Shown here: one piece after another, positions 52,666 to 62,865 of the stretch
How positions within the stretch are numbered: the stretch's first letter is position 1
Layout of the letters: every line of letters begins with the position of its first letter
Assembly: GCA_016794445.1 (NCBI GenBank)
Contig: JAEUKC010000022.1
Coordinates: forward strand, 1-64,000
From: JADJMO01 sp016794445
GTDB lineage: Bacteria > Myxococcota_A > Polyangia > Polyangiales > JADJMO01
DNA: 64,000 nucleotides
Direction of reading: 5' to 3'
Translations under genes and position numbers: made by a program
The notes under the pieces: model-generated
Told to the model about the DNA's origin: nothing
The model's database searches: none
What the model saw: the letters and a program-made list of their open reading frames with translations, nothing else

Positions 52666-54720
52666 ATGCCCAAGCGTCTCCGCCACCTCCTGTTCGGCGC
52701 CCCCAAGGACGTCCGCGATCCCGAAGCCTTCCACAAGATCTCGCTGGTCGCCCTGCTCGCCTGGGTCGGCCTCGGCGCCGATGGTCTCTCGTCGTCGGCG
52801 TACGGCCCCGACGAGTCGTTCCGCGCGCTCGGCGCCCACACCGGCCTCGCAGTGTTCCTCGCGCTCGCCACGGCGCTCACCGTCTTCATCATCAGCTACG
52901 GGTACAGCCGGATCATCGAGCAGTTCCCGAGCGGCGGTGGCGGCTACGTCGTCGCCTCGCGGCTCCTCGGCCCGCGGGTCGGGGTGGCCTCGGGCGCCGC
53001 GCTCCTCGTCGACTACGTGCTGACCATCACCGTCTCGATCGCGAGCGGCGCCGACGCGATCTTCTCGTTCCTGCCGCCGAGCCTGCTCCACTTCAAGCTG
53101 CCCGCCGCCGCGGCCGGTCTCGCCTTCCTCACCATCCTCAACCTGCGCGGCGCGAAGGAGTCCGTCACCTCGCTCGTGCCGGTGTTCATGGTGTTCCTGG
53201 TGACCCACGCGATCATGCTCGGCGTGGTGCTGTTCGGGCACCTCGGCGACGTCGCGCCGACCGCCCACCGCGTGCAAGAGAGCCTCCACGGCTCCGCCAA
53301 GACCCTCGGCACCGTCGGCCTCCTCTCGCTGTTCATGCGCGCCTACTCGATGGGCGGAGGCACCTACACGGGCATCGAGGCGGTCTCCAACGGCGTCGCC
53401 ATGATGCGCGAGCCGCGCGTACAGACCGCCAAGCGCACGATGGTGCTGATGGCCGTGTCGCTGGCCGTCACGGCCGGTGGCATCATGCTCGCGTACCTCT
53501 TGATGGCGGCCACGCCCGAGCCGGGCAAGACCATGAACGCGGTGCTCCTCGAGCGCGTCGCGAGCCACTGGCAGCTGTTCGGGCTGCCGCTCGGCAAGGT
53601 GTTCGTGATCGTGGCGCTCGTGTCCGAGGGCGCCCTCCTGTTCGTCGCCGCGCAGGCCGGCTTCCTCGACGGCCCGCGCGTCATGGCCAACATGGCGACC
53701 GACTCGTGGCTCCCCCACCGCTTCGCCGCCCTCTCCGACCGCCTCTCCATGCGCAACGGCGTGCTGCTCATGGCGATCTCGTCGGGCGCGCTCCTCGTCT
53801 ACACGCGGGGCGACGTGTCGAAGCTCGTCGTCATGTACTCGATCAACGTGTTCCTCACGTTCTCGCTCTCCAACCTCGCCATGTCCAAGCTGTGGATCTC
53901 GCGGCGGAAGACCGAGGCGGGGGCCCTCAAGCACCTGCCCGCACACGTGATCGCGCTGGCGCTCTGCGTGACCATCCTCGGCGTCACGGTCTACGAGAAG
54001 TTCCGCGAGGGCGGCTGGCTCACGCTCGTCGTGACGAGCGCGGTCGTGGCCGTGTGCTTCTACATCAAGCGCCACTACGAGGCCGTCCGGATCGCGCTGC
54101 GCCGCCTCGACCAGGATCTCCCCTCCCCCGTCGAGGTCGAGAGCACCACGTCCGAGGGGCGCGAGGCGATCGCGTTCGTGCACGGCGAGACCGAGAACCT
54201 CGCCGAGCACCACAGCGAGCTCGATCCCGACCCGGAGCGACCGGTGGCGGTGCTGTTCGTCGGCGGCTACAGCGGGCTCGGTCGCCACGCGTTGCTCACG
54301 CTCCTGCGCATGTTCCCCGACCACTTCGGCGGCGTGGTGTTCGTCAGCGTCGCGGTCGCGGACTCCGAGTCGTTCAAGGGTCCCGACCAGCTCGAGGCCC
54401 TGCAGAACCGCACGCGCGAGCACCTCCTGCGCTACGAGCGCTACGCGCAGTCGCTCGGCCTGCGCGCAGCGAGCGCGTTTGCGGTCGGCACCGAGGTCGC
54501 GGTCGAGGGCGTCCGCGTGGCCGAGGTGCTGCGGCGTCGCTACCCGAAGCCGCTGTTCGTGGCCGGGCAGATCGTCTTCGAAGAAGAGACCCAGATCTCA
54601 CGCATCCTGCACAACGAGACGGCGTTCATGGTGCAGCGCCGCCTGCAGCGCGCCGGGATGCCGATGATCGTGGTGCCCGTTCGCCTCGCGCTCGAGGGAG
54701 AGCAGAAGGCCGCGGCGTGA
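52666..54720 (+). CDS. KimA-type potassium transporter (APC superfamily)
   Basis: A 684-residue protein. About 12 membrane helices span residues ~25-460, with APC/KUP-like motifs (LLAWVGLGADGLSSSAYGPDES, GGGGYVVASRLLGPRVGVASGAALLVDYVLTI, GGGTYTGIEAVSNGV). The C-terminal ~200 residues are cytoplasmic. KimA proteins import potassium with protons and are often controlled by c-di-AMP. It is divergent from the kdp regulatory genes and has a sigma-54 promoter. A general amino-acid permease is the alternative reading, but the context and the GADGLSSSAYG motif favour potassium. Confidence 0.85.
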   Translation: MPKRLRHLLFGAPKDVRDPEAFHKISLVALLAWVGLGADGLSSSAYGPDESFRALGAHTGLAVFLALATALTVFIISYGYSRIIEQFPSGGGGYVVASRLLGPRVGVASGAALLVDYVLTITVSIASGADAIFSFLPPSLLHFKLPAAAAGLAFLTILNLRGAKESVTSLVPVFMVFLVTHAIMLGVVLFGHLGDVAPTAHRVQESLHGSAKTLGTVGLLSLFMRAYSMGGGTYTGIEAVSNGVAMMREPRVQTAKRTMVLMAVSLAVTAGGIMLAYLLMAATPEPGKTMNAVLLERVASHWQLFGLPLGKVFVIVALVSEGALLFVAAQAGFLDGPRVMANMATDSWLPHRFAALSDRLSMRNGVLLMAISSGALLVYTRGDVSKLVVMYSINVFLTFSLSNLAMSKLWISRRKTEAGALKHLPAHVIALALCVTILGVTVYEKFREGGWLTLVVTSAVVAVCFYIKRHYEAVRIALRRLDQDLPSPVEVESTTSEGREAIAFVHGETENLAEHHSELDPDPERPVAVLFVGGYSGLGRHALLTLLRMFPDHFGGVVFVSVAVADSESFKGPDQLEALQNRTREHLLRYERYAQSLGLRAASAFAVGTEVAVEGVRVAEVLRRRYPKPLFVAGQIVFEEETQISRILHNETAFMVQRRLQRAGMPMIVVPVRLALEGEQKAAA

Positions 54721-54775
54721 TCGTGCGCCGCTGCACGAGCTACGGCCTGGGTACACATTCTGCTTCGTTCTCGTC

Positions 54776-55042
54776 GTGTCCCCCTACCGACGCCCCGATC
54801 GTGCACCGCGTCCCGAGCCCGAGGACGACCGCGAAGAGTCGGTCTTCGTCACCTCGATCATCGTGATCGCCCTTGCCGTGGCCGCGTTCCAGCGCGTGAG
54901 CCACGGCGGCGCCTTCGACGCCATCGAGACGCTCGCGTGGCTGGTCGCGATCGTGCTGCTGGTGGAGCGCGCGCTCAGGGCGCGAGCCGCGGCAGGATCG
55001 CGCGGAACATCCACTCACCGACCGCCCACGAGTACAGGTTGA
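54776..55042 (+). CDS. Small membrane protein of unknown function
   Basis: An 88-residue frame from GTG 54776. A charged N-terminus (RRPDRAPRPEPEDDREES) precedes two hydrophobic stretches (VTSIIVIALAVAAF and TLAWLVAIVLLVERAL). The last ~20 residues are low-complexity and overlap a convergent gene by 68 bp, so the end may not be meaningful. It follows the transporter gene by 55 bp. Confidence 0.45.
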   Translation: MSPYRRPDRAPRPEPEDDREESVFVTSIIVIALAVAAFQRVSHGGAFDAIETLAWLVAIVLLVERALRARAAAGSRGTSTHRPPTSTG

Positions 55043-55328
55043 CGACGAGCGCGACCGCGAACGCGCGCCGCGCGCCCAGGCCGCAGATCACGAGCGAGAG
55101 GCCCTCGAGGACCACCGCCGAAGCCTCGCCCGCGAAGATCGCGGCGTCGTGCCCGAGCACGCGCACCCACACGAACCAGAGCAGCGGGTAGCTCACCGCG
55201 TTGCCGAGCGTCGCGCCGAGGAGCGCGCGGAGCCGACGACCCGCCGGCGCGAGCGCGGCGTAGAGCGGCAGCTCGAGCGCCAGCACGAGCGGCACCATGG
55301 CGAGGAACAGACGCGTGTAGGCGCTCAC
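54975..55328 (-). CDS. Small polytopic membrane protein
   Basis: A 117-residue protein, GTG start, with three or four membrane helices (LFLAMVPLVLALELPLYAAL, LGNAVSYPLLWFVWVRVLG, EASAVVLEGLSLVICGLG, FAVALVVNLYSWAVGEWMF). No family recognised. It lies 15 bp downstream of the TPR gene and is probably in its operon. Confidence 0.6.
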   Translation of the reverse strand: MSAYTRLFLAMVPLVLALELPLYAALAPAGRRLRALLGATLGNAVSYPLLWFVWVRVLGHDAAIFAGEASAVVLEGLSLVICGLGARRAFAVALVVNLYSWAVGEWMFRAILPRLAP

Positions 55329-55343
55329 ACGCGGCCCGCGGGC

Positions 55344-55832
55344 TCAGCCCTCTTCGAGGCCGTGCTGACGCATGAGCGCGCGGACCTCGAGCGAGACCTC
55401 GAGCTCCGGCGTCGAGTCGAGGAACGCCATCAACCAGCGGCGCGCGCCGTCCTTGTCACCGCGCCCGAGGCACGCGAGGCCGAGCGCGTGCCAGACCTCG
55501 GGGTCGTCGGGCTTCTGCCGGTGGGCCGTCTCGGCCTGCTGGAGCGCCGCGCGCGCGTCGCCGAGCTGGCGGAGCGTGTGGCTCAGGTGGATGCGAGCGC
55601 CGAGGTATTGCGGAGAGAGCGCCAGCGCCGCGCGGTACGCGTCGCGCGCTGGCTCGAGCTGTCCCGCTTCGTAGAGCGCGACCCCGAGCCAGTGGTACGC
55701 GTAAGGGTTCTTGGGCGAGGCCGCGACCACCTTGCGCAGCTCGACCAGCGCCTCGAGGGGCTGGTCGTCCTGCACGAGCTCGACGGCCTCTTCGACCTCG
55801 CCCCAGAACCGCGCGTCGTCTTCTTCGGACAT
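55344..55832 (-). CDS. TPR-repeat protein
   Basis: A 162-residue soluble protein with three or four tetratricopeptide repeats, for example PYAYHWLGVALYEAGQLEPA, ARIHLSHTLRQLGDARAAL and PEVWHALGLACLGRGDKDGA. The N-terminus is acidic. TPR domains bind other proteins; the partner is unknown. It sits between a small basic protein gene upstream and a membrane protein gene downstream. Confidence 0.8.
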   Translation of the reverse strand: MSEEDDARFWGEVEEAVELVQDDQPLEALVELRKVVAASPKNPYAYHWLGVALYEAGQLEPARDAYRAALALSPQYLGARIHLSHTLRQLGDARAALQQAETAHRQKPDDPEVWHALGLACLGRGDKDGARRWLMAFLDSTPELEVSLEVRALMRQHGLEEG

Positions 55833-55854
55833 GCCGGCGACGCCTGGAGGGAGC

Positions 55855-56022
55855 TCAGCCCGCGGACTTCTTGGCGGCCGTCTTCTTGGCGGCGGCCTTC
55901 TTCGTCCCGGCCTTCACGCTGGCGGCGCGCGCCTCGGTGCGACGGGCGATGCGGGCCTTCTTCTTCGCCTGGGCCTTGCGGCGGCTCATCTTCTGCGAGT
56001 GGCGGCGGTCGTGACGACCCAT
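55855..56022 (-). CDS. Small, very basic Lys/Ala/Arg-rich protein
   Basis: A 55-residue protein with AAGGAG 7 bases before its ATG. The N-terminus MGRHDRRHSQKMSRRKAQ is followed by KKK and AAKK repeats like a histone H1 or nucleoid-protein tail. It may bind DNA or RNA. No fold is expected outside a nucleic-acid complex. Confidence 0.65.
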   Translation of the reverse strand: MGRHDRRHSQKMSRRKAQAKKKARIARRTEARAASVKAGTKKAAAKKTAAKKSAG

Positions 56023-56177
56023 GGTCGACTCCTTGATGGACTGTGGAAAAAGGGGGGCGCGGAGCCTAGGTCGGATCGGGGGGTTTAGCAAAAGCCCGCG
56101 GTTTGCGCCCGAGCTGAGGATTGGACAGGGACGGTCCGGGAGCGACAAAGCAAGCAGGGATCGGGTAACTTTCGGGC

Positions 56178-56612
56178 ATGAGCTTCTCGACCGTCGTCAC
56201 GCTCGCCGAGCAGGTCCTCTCGCACCTCGGCATCGATCCCAAGACCGCCTGCGTGCGGAGCGACCCCGACACGGTGGCCTGGGGCATGAAGCGCGGCAGC
56301 GCGCAGGTCCTGTTCATCGTGGCCGAGGAGCCCAAGACGGGCGTCTGGCTGCGGGCCATCGCGCCCGTGGTCAAGGTGCCGGCCGACGCGGCCAAGAAGC
56401 TCGAGCTCTACGGTCGCCTGCTCGACCTCAACGCCAAGGCCATGCGCAACGCGGCCTTCGGCGTGCTGAACGACAACGTGGTGGTCGTGAGCGAGCGCCC
56501 GGCCGCCGGGCTCGACGCCGCCGAGGCCGAGCAGATCCTGAAGCACGTGGGCGCCACGGCCGACCACTACGACGACCTCCTCGCCAACGAGCTCGGCCTC
56601 ACCCGCGTCTGA
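56178..56612 (+). CDS. YbjN-like protein
   Basis: A 144-residue soluble protein with an alpha-beta layout like YbjN and type III secretion chaperones: helix STVVTLAEQVLSHLG, strands AQVLFIVAEEPKTGVWLRAIAPVV, helix LYGRLLDLNAKAMRNAAFGVLNDNVVVVSERP and a C-terminal helix. YbjN proteins are linked to stress and motility in enterobacteria, but no biochemical activity is agreed. It lies 60 bp before purF on the same strand. Confidence 0.7.
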   Translation: MSFSTVVTLAEQVLSHLGIDPKTACVRSDPDTVAWGMKRGSAQVLFIVAEEPKTGVWLRAIAPVVKVPADAAKKLELYGRLLDLNAKAMRNAAFGVLNDNVVVVSERPAAGLDAAEAEQILKHVGATADHYDDLLANELGLTRV

Positions 56613-56671
56613 GCTCCGGTACGAGGTGTCGCAGTGACGCCGGGGGCGCCCTTCGCTAGAGGGCTACCCCC

Positions 56672-58161
<1,490 letters not shown>

Positions 58162-58162
<1 letters not shown>

Positions 58163-59166
58163 TGACCGTCCCCGCGCAGGTGCTCGAGGCCTTCGCGCTC
58201 GAAGGCCTGCCGCTCACGCCGATCAGCGTGGGCCTCATCAACCGCACCTTCCGGGTAGACCGTGACGGCGCCCCGTGGCTCGCGCTCCAGGAGCTGCACC
58301 CCGTGTTCAAGGGCGAGGTGAACCTCGACCTCGACGCCATCACGACCCACCTCGCGGCCCAGGGGCTCGCGACCCCCCGCCTGCACCGCACCCGCACGGG
58401 CGCGCCGTTCCTCGAGGCCGAGGGGCGCCCGTGGCGTGCGCTCACCTGGCTGCCGGGCCGCGTGCACCTCGCGGTCTCGTCTCCCTCGATCGCGCGCGCG
58501 GCGGCCGGCCTCGTCGCGCGGTTCCACGCGGCCACCGCGGGCCTCGTGCACACGTTCGCCTTCGAGCGACCGGGCGCCCACGACACGGCCGCCCACCTCG
58601 CGCGGCTCGGCGCCGCCCTCGAGCGCGGGAGCCCCTCGGTGCGGGCGCTCGCCGCGCGGATCCTCGCGCACCCCTTGCCTGCGATCCCGCCGTTGCCCAC
58701 GCGCATCGTCCACGGCGATCTCAAGATCACCAACATCCTGTTCGACGAGGAGGGCACGCGCGCCGTCGCGCTGCTCGACCTCGACACGCTCGCCTACGGC
58801 ACCCTCGCCACGGAGCTCGGCGACGCGCTGCGTTCGTGGTGCAACCCGGCCGGGGAGAGCGCCGAGCGCGTCGCCGTGGACGAGGAGATCTTCGCGGCGG
58901 CGATCGAGGGCTACGCCGCCGGCGATCCTGGCATCACCGGCGCGGAGGTCGCGGCGCTCGTGCCCGGACTCGAGACCATCGCGCTCGAGCTCGCCTCGCG
59001 CTTCTGCCTCGACGCGATCGAGGACCGCTACTTCGGCTGGGATCCGGCGCGGTTCCCGTCGCGGGTCGCGCACGACGAGCGGCGCGCCGAGGCGCAGCTG
59101 GCCTTGGCCGAGTCCGTCGCCGAGGCTCGCCCGCGGCTCGAAGCGCGAGTGGCGAGCGCCTTCTGA
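58162..59166 (+). CDS. APH-family phosphotransferase (homoserine-kinase-like fold)
   Basis: A 334-residue kinase-like protein. The Brenner motif is VHGDLKITNILFD, and the DFG-equivalent is LLDLDTLAYG. The N-lobe includes a Lys/Glu-poor loop (GLINRTFRV) and a strand with LALQELHP. Enzymes of this fold phosphorylate small molecules such as choline, homoserine, N-acetylhexosamine or aminoglycosides; LNxV-type and NahK-type proteins show similar openings. The substrate is not clear. It is coupled to purF by a TGATG overlap. Confidence 0.82.
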
Positions 59167-59181
59167 GCGTCGTCGCCAGCG

Positions 59182-59241
59182 AACAAAAAGAAAGTGCGCC
59201 GCAGCGGCCCGGGGGGGGGGACAGGCCTCGCTGCGGCGCAC
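59182..59241 (-). terminator. Strong intrinsic terminator on the minus strand
   Basis: CGCTGCGGCGCAC at 59229-59241 and GTGCGCCGCAGCG at 59194-59206 form a perfect 13-bp stem. Read on the minus strand the hairpin is followed by TTTCTTTTTGTT (59193-59182). It would end transcripts of the membrane-protein gene at 59385. The loop holds ten consecutive G (plus strand 59211-59220). Confidence 0.75.
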
Positions 59242-59313
59242 CTGGCATTAGAGCAAACGGTGGGCCAGCTCTGCGCGACCAGAGATCAACAGCTTTGCCC
59301 TCCTTCACCTTTC

Positions 59314-59374
59314 AGTCTTGAAAGACTCGTTGCAGACCGAGTGCAATGAACCTGGCCGATTTGCGCTAGCGCAA
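59314..59374. repeat. Cluster of three short palindromes
   Basis: AGTCTTGAAAGACT (59314-59327), TTGCA-7-TGCAA (59330-59346) and TTGCGCTAGCGCAA (59361-59374) lie within 61 bp of comparatively AT-rich DNA just past the end of the minus-strand gene. They may be operators, a structured 3' region or a small RNA. Confidence 0.4.
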
Positions 59375-59384
59375 GGAAGTTCGG

Positions 59385-61070
59385 TCAGTGATCGTGCTGT
59401 TCGGGGGCCTCGGGCTCGTCGTCCGGGAACGTGAAGGTCGGCGGCGGATCGTCCTTCACGCGCTTGGTCTCGAACACCCACCACTTGCCGCGGTGCAGGA
59501 CCACGTCGACCTCGTTCGCGTGCGTGCCCCACACCGAGGCGCGCGGGTCCTTGCCGTCGTCGTAGGTGGTCTTCATGAGCACGAGGTCGAAGTACTTGGC
59601 GAAGGCCATGCCCGGCCGGTAGTCGCTCGGGTTCCACTCGAAGTTCGCCGGCGGATCGGGCGGCATCATCTCCCGCTTGTAGTGCACGGGCAGGCTCATG
59701 GTGCGCGTGAACGAGAACGCCACCTCCCCCCCGTTGCGCGCCACGTAGTAGGCCGGCGAGTGCAGGAGCGACCACTGCTCGGTGGCCTCGATCTTGGGGT
59801 GCCACACGAGGCCGGTGATCCGGCGGCCCTTGGGCATCGCGTCGAGGATGGCGTCGAGGTCGGCCATCTCGGTCCGGACCGCGCCCATGAAGAGGAAGAA
59901 GCTCGCCGCCGCGCCGAGGCCGACCGACACGCTCATGAGGCGCACGAGCTCCTCCTTCTCGGGCATCGCGCGCGGCGCGAACAGCGCGGCGGTGATGACG
60001 ATGAAGAACGTGAGGCGCTCGAAGACGAAGTTGGTCGCCCAGAACACGTGCGGGATGACGAAGTACGCGACGAGCGACGCCACGAACATCCAGCGCAGCT
60101 GCGCCGGCGCCTCGTCGTCGGGGTCGCGGAACAGCGCGGCGAGGAGCAGGAGCCCGAGGCCGACGCCGAGGATCTTCTGGTCGAGCATGTCGGCGCGGAG
60201 GCCGGCGCCGTAGCCGAGGAAGCCCTTCACCTTCTGCATGGCGAAGACGTCGTTGCCCTCGTAGGCGCCGTACTCGAAGTTCTGCCACGCGAGGCGCTGC
60301 TGGCGCCGGTACACCCAGGCGCAGAACGCCACGGCCGGCAGGAGCGGCGCGCCGATGCGCAGCGCCCGCCCGAGCCGGGCGAAGAGGCCCTCCCGCGAGA
60401 CCTGCACCTTGGCCACGATCGCGACCAGCATGAGCATGTAGACGAGCGCCGAGGCGAGCAGGTGGGTCCACGCGCCCACCGTGGCGAGCAGCGCGGTGAG
60501 CAGGTCGAAGCGCAGCCGCTTCTCCGCGGGCACCTGGCCCTCTTGGCGCGCGAGCACGCGCGCGAGGACGAGCATCTGCACCGCCGCGCCGAGCCCGAAG
60601 TTGATGAACCCCCAGGCGAACGTGTACCCGACGAACACCGGCAAGACGAGGAACGCCCGCGCGCGCGGCCGACCGGTGGCGCGACACAGGGCGAGGGCCG
60701 CGAACCCGAGCAGCACCATGTAGCCGCTCACCACGAGGCGCCCCGCGGTGTCGATGGGGACCACGAGCCCGAGCCCCGCCACCAGCACGTGGAAGGCGGA
60801 GTTGTAGCTGAGGAGGTTGGTCTCGAAGAGCGCCCGCTCGGGGGCGCCGCTCGCCATCATGCGCCGGAGGGTGCCGGCGAGGGCGAGGTGCTGGGGGTAG
60901 TCGACGAGTGGCAGGAGGCGCGTGCGGAAGAGGCCGCCCACGAGCAACAGGATGGCGCCCCAGTAGGCGAGGCTCAGCGACTTGCCACCAGCGTCCCACG
61001 GTGGGGCGGTGCGCGAGAGCTCGGCGTCGGCGCGCGCGTCGAGCGGCGGGATCTCCTCGTCTTCGGCCAT
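59385..61070 (-). CDS. Large membrane protein, GT-C glycosyltransferase-like
   Basis: A 561-residue protein with about 10-11 membrane helices between residues 30 and 400, then a ~160-residue C-terminal soluble part. The first periplasmic loop has an acidic/aromatic motif (LPLVDYPQHLALAG) typical of GT-C enzymes, which transfer sugars from polyprenyl carriers outside the membrane. The C-terminal part contains WHPKIEATEQWSLLHSPAYY and a final WWVFETKR. Function inferred from topology only. Confidence 0.65.
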   Translation of the reverse strand: MAEDEEIPPLDARADAELSRTAPPWDAGGKSLSLAYWGAILLLVGGLFRTRLLPLVDYPQHLALAGTLRRMMASGAPERALFETNLLSYNSAFHVLVAGLGLVVPIDTAGRLVVSGYMVLLGFAALALCRATGRPRARAFLVLPVFVGYTFAWGFINFGLGAAVQMLVLARVLARQEGQVPAEKRLRFDLLTALLATVGAWTHLLASALVYMLMLVAIVAKVQVSREGLFARLGRALRIGAPLLPAVAFCAWVYRRQQRLAWQNFEYGAYEGNDVFAMQKVKGFLGYGAGLRADMLDQKILGVGLGLLLLAALFRDPDDEAPAQLRWMFVASLVAYFVIPHVFWATNFVFERLTFFIVITAALFAPRAMPEKEELVRLMSVSVGLGAAASFFLFMGAVRTEMADLDAILDAMPKGRRITGLVWHPKIEATEQWSLLHSPAYYVARNGGEVAFSFTRTMSLPVHYKREMMPPDPPANFEWNPSDYRPGMAFAKYFDLVLMKTTYDDGKDPRASVWGTHANEVDVVLHRGKWWVFETKRVKDDPPPTFTFPDDEPEAPEQHDH

Positions 61071-61113
61071 CGGCCCGCATCGGTACTTGAGCCACGCGGG
61101 CGAAGGAAGGGCT

Positions 61114-61599
61114 TCAGGAGACGAGGTCGGGCGGGGCGAGCGGGCCGATGGCGGCGCCGAAGCAGTCGCAGATGCTGCTCGCGGCGTCCGCGCAGGTGCA
61201 CGAGTCGCCGCAGGAGATGGTCCCGCACGGGGCGGTCGCCGCGTCGGTGCTCGGCTCGCAGGTGGCGGTCGTGGAGCTCGCGACGCACACCTTGCCCGGC
61301 GCGCAGTCGACGAGCGTGAAGCCCACCCCCGCGCTCATCCGGCACTTGTTGGTGACCGGCGCGTCGCTCGCGACGTCGGTGGAGCCATCGCGGGCGTCGG
61401 GCGCAGCATCGGTGACGAGCGTGTCCGTCACGCTGTCGGCGACGAGGGTGTCCGTGCCGCTGTCCGCCACCGCGGTGTCGACGGCCGCGCCGTCGGCGAC
61501 CGTGCCCGTGTCGGTGGTGGCCGTCTCGCTCGAGGACGACGATCAGCCGGCCGCCGCGGTGGAGAGGAGACAGAGCGCGCGAAGGAAGGGGAGCTTCAT
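61114..61599 (-). pseudogene. Lipoprotein gene interrupted by TGA at its lipobox Cys codon
   Basis: An ATG at 61599 opens MKLPFLRALCLLSTAAAG, a lipoprotein signal peptide, and the next codon is TGA (61545-61543) where a Cys (TGC or TGT) is expected. The frame then continues without a break as SSSSSETATTDTGT, an Asp/Thr-rich linker, and a Cys-rich domain (for example CAPGKVCV, CGTISCGDSCTCAD, ICDCFG) to 61114. One base change explains everything, so it is most likely a recent nonsense mutation or sequencing error. A GTG at 61470 could start a shorter, unexported product. Confidence 0.75.
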
Positions 61600-61630
61600 C
61601 CCCGGAGTGTGCAGGGCCTCGACCCCGAAG

Positions 61631-62830
61631 TCACGCGGGCGGCTTGTTGCAGCCGAACACCACGTCCACGGCCTTGACCTTCTCGGCCTTGATGTCGGCG
61701 CAGAACGACCCGTAGAACGTGACGGTGTTGGTGGTCGGGTCGTAGTCCCAGCCGTTGGTCTTGGTGGTGTCGCGCGGCACCTCGGTGCCCTTGTCGAAGA
61801 ACGCGAAGATCTTCGTCGAGTCGGGCGGGGTCTTGCCGAGCTTGAACACGCAGCCGAGGGCCGTGCTGCCGATGGTGGTGAGGGCCTTGTCGAGCGACGT
61901 GGCGTCTTCGGCCTTGAAGAACTTGGGGCTCGCTGCGGCCGCGGGGACCCCGCCCGCCGCCGCGAACGAGTCCATCGCCGCCGTGTCGACGGCGCTGCCG
62001 AAGCCGATCACGAAGGTCTTCACGCCGCGCTTGGTGGCGAGGTCGGTGATGGCGGCCAGGGTGCCGGCGTCGCCGCCGCCGGCCGTGCAGCCGGCCTGCG
62101 CGCCGTCGGTGAGCAGGAGCACGTAGCTCTGGCGGGTGGCGTCGCCGAGCCCTGGGTCGGTGGCCGCCTGCTTCATGGCGGTGTCGATGTTGGTGACGCA
62201 CGGGCCGTCGGGGAAGAACGGGTCGGTCGTCTTGAGCGCGCTGCTCAACATGGTCGAGATCTTGGTCTCGTTGTCCGGGCCGAGCGGGATCGGGATCGTC
62301 CCCTGGCTGCACTTGTCCGCGTCGGTGTCGGGGAACATGATCAGGCCGAAGCGCAGCTTGCCCTTGTACTTCGTGGTCATGTCGGAGATGGCCTGCACGG
62401 CGATCTGCCACTTGGTGAGCGCGCCCACCTTGGCGGTCATCGAGCACGAGCGGTCGAGCACGATGAGCACGTTGGAGGGCACCTTGTCGGCCGAGGCGGA
62501 CTCGGCGCCGCAGTCGCCGCCCGGGAGGCACGCGGGCTTGCCGGTCTCCGGGGTGATGCACTTCATGCCAGGCTTGCAGTCGCCGTCGGCCGCGCACGAG
62601 TCGGCGTCGATGCACTTGTTGAGGACGCTGCACTTCTGCGGAGCGACGCACGCCGGCTTGCAGTCGAGGGTGAGGGTGTCGGCGAGGCCATCCGGAGCGC
62701 CGTCGAGATCGATGCCACCCCCCGTGTCGGCGGGGTCGAGGCTGTCGCTCCCACCTCCGGCGCCGCTGCACGCGACGAGCAGACCGCCCACCAAGACCGC
62801 CGAAAGCCCCATCTTGAGCACTGCGCGCAT
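61631..62830 (-). CDS. Von Willebrand factor A lipoprotein
   Basis: A 399-residue lipoprotein (signal MRAVLKMGLSAVLVGGLLVAC, lipobox LVAC) with GGGAGG upstream of the ATG at 62830. After an Asp/Gly linker comes a Cys-rich segment (CKPACVAPQKC, CAADGDCKPGMKC) and a vWA domain with the metal-ion-dependent adhesion site DRSCS in VLIVLDRSCSM, plus TDG in LLLTDGAQAG. It should bind a protein ligand through a divalent metal on the cell surface or in the periplasm. Its start is 35 bp from the divergent presenilin-like gene. Confidence 0.85.
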   Translation of the reverse strand: MRAVLKMGLSAVLVGGLLVACSGAGGGSDSLDPADTGGGIDLDGAPDGLADTLTLDCKPACVAPQKCSVLNKCIDADSCAADGDCKPGMKCITPETGKPACLPGGDCGAESASADKVPSNVLIVLDRSCSMTAKVGALTKWQIAVQAISDMTTKYKGKLRFGLIMFPDTDADKCSQGTIPIPLGPDNETKISTMLSSALKTTDPFFPDGPCVTNIDTAMKQAATDPGLGDATRQSYVLLLTDGAQAGCTAGGGDAGTLAAITDLATKRGVKTFVIGFGSAVDTAAMDSFAAAGGVPAAAASPKFFKAEDATSLDKALTTIGSTALGCVFKLGKTPPDSTKIFAFFDKGTEVPRDTTKTNGWDYDPTTNTVTFYGSFCADIKAEKVKAVDVVFGCNKPPA

Positions 62831-62865
62831 GGCCTGCCTCCCCGCTCGAACGCCGACCTGCGAGT

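Noticed and set aside
59211..59220. Run of ten G as a possible G-quadruplex or slippage site
   Set aside because: It lies in the loop of a terminator hairpin and there are no other G runs nearby to form a quadruplex; the count may also be a sequencing artefact.
61543..61545. Selenocysteine at the TGA in the broken lipoprotein gene
   Set aside because: The downstream sequence can form only a weak, very small-looped hairpin, and Sec at a lipid-attachment site has no precedent I know of. A nonsense mutation or base error is simpler.
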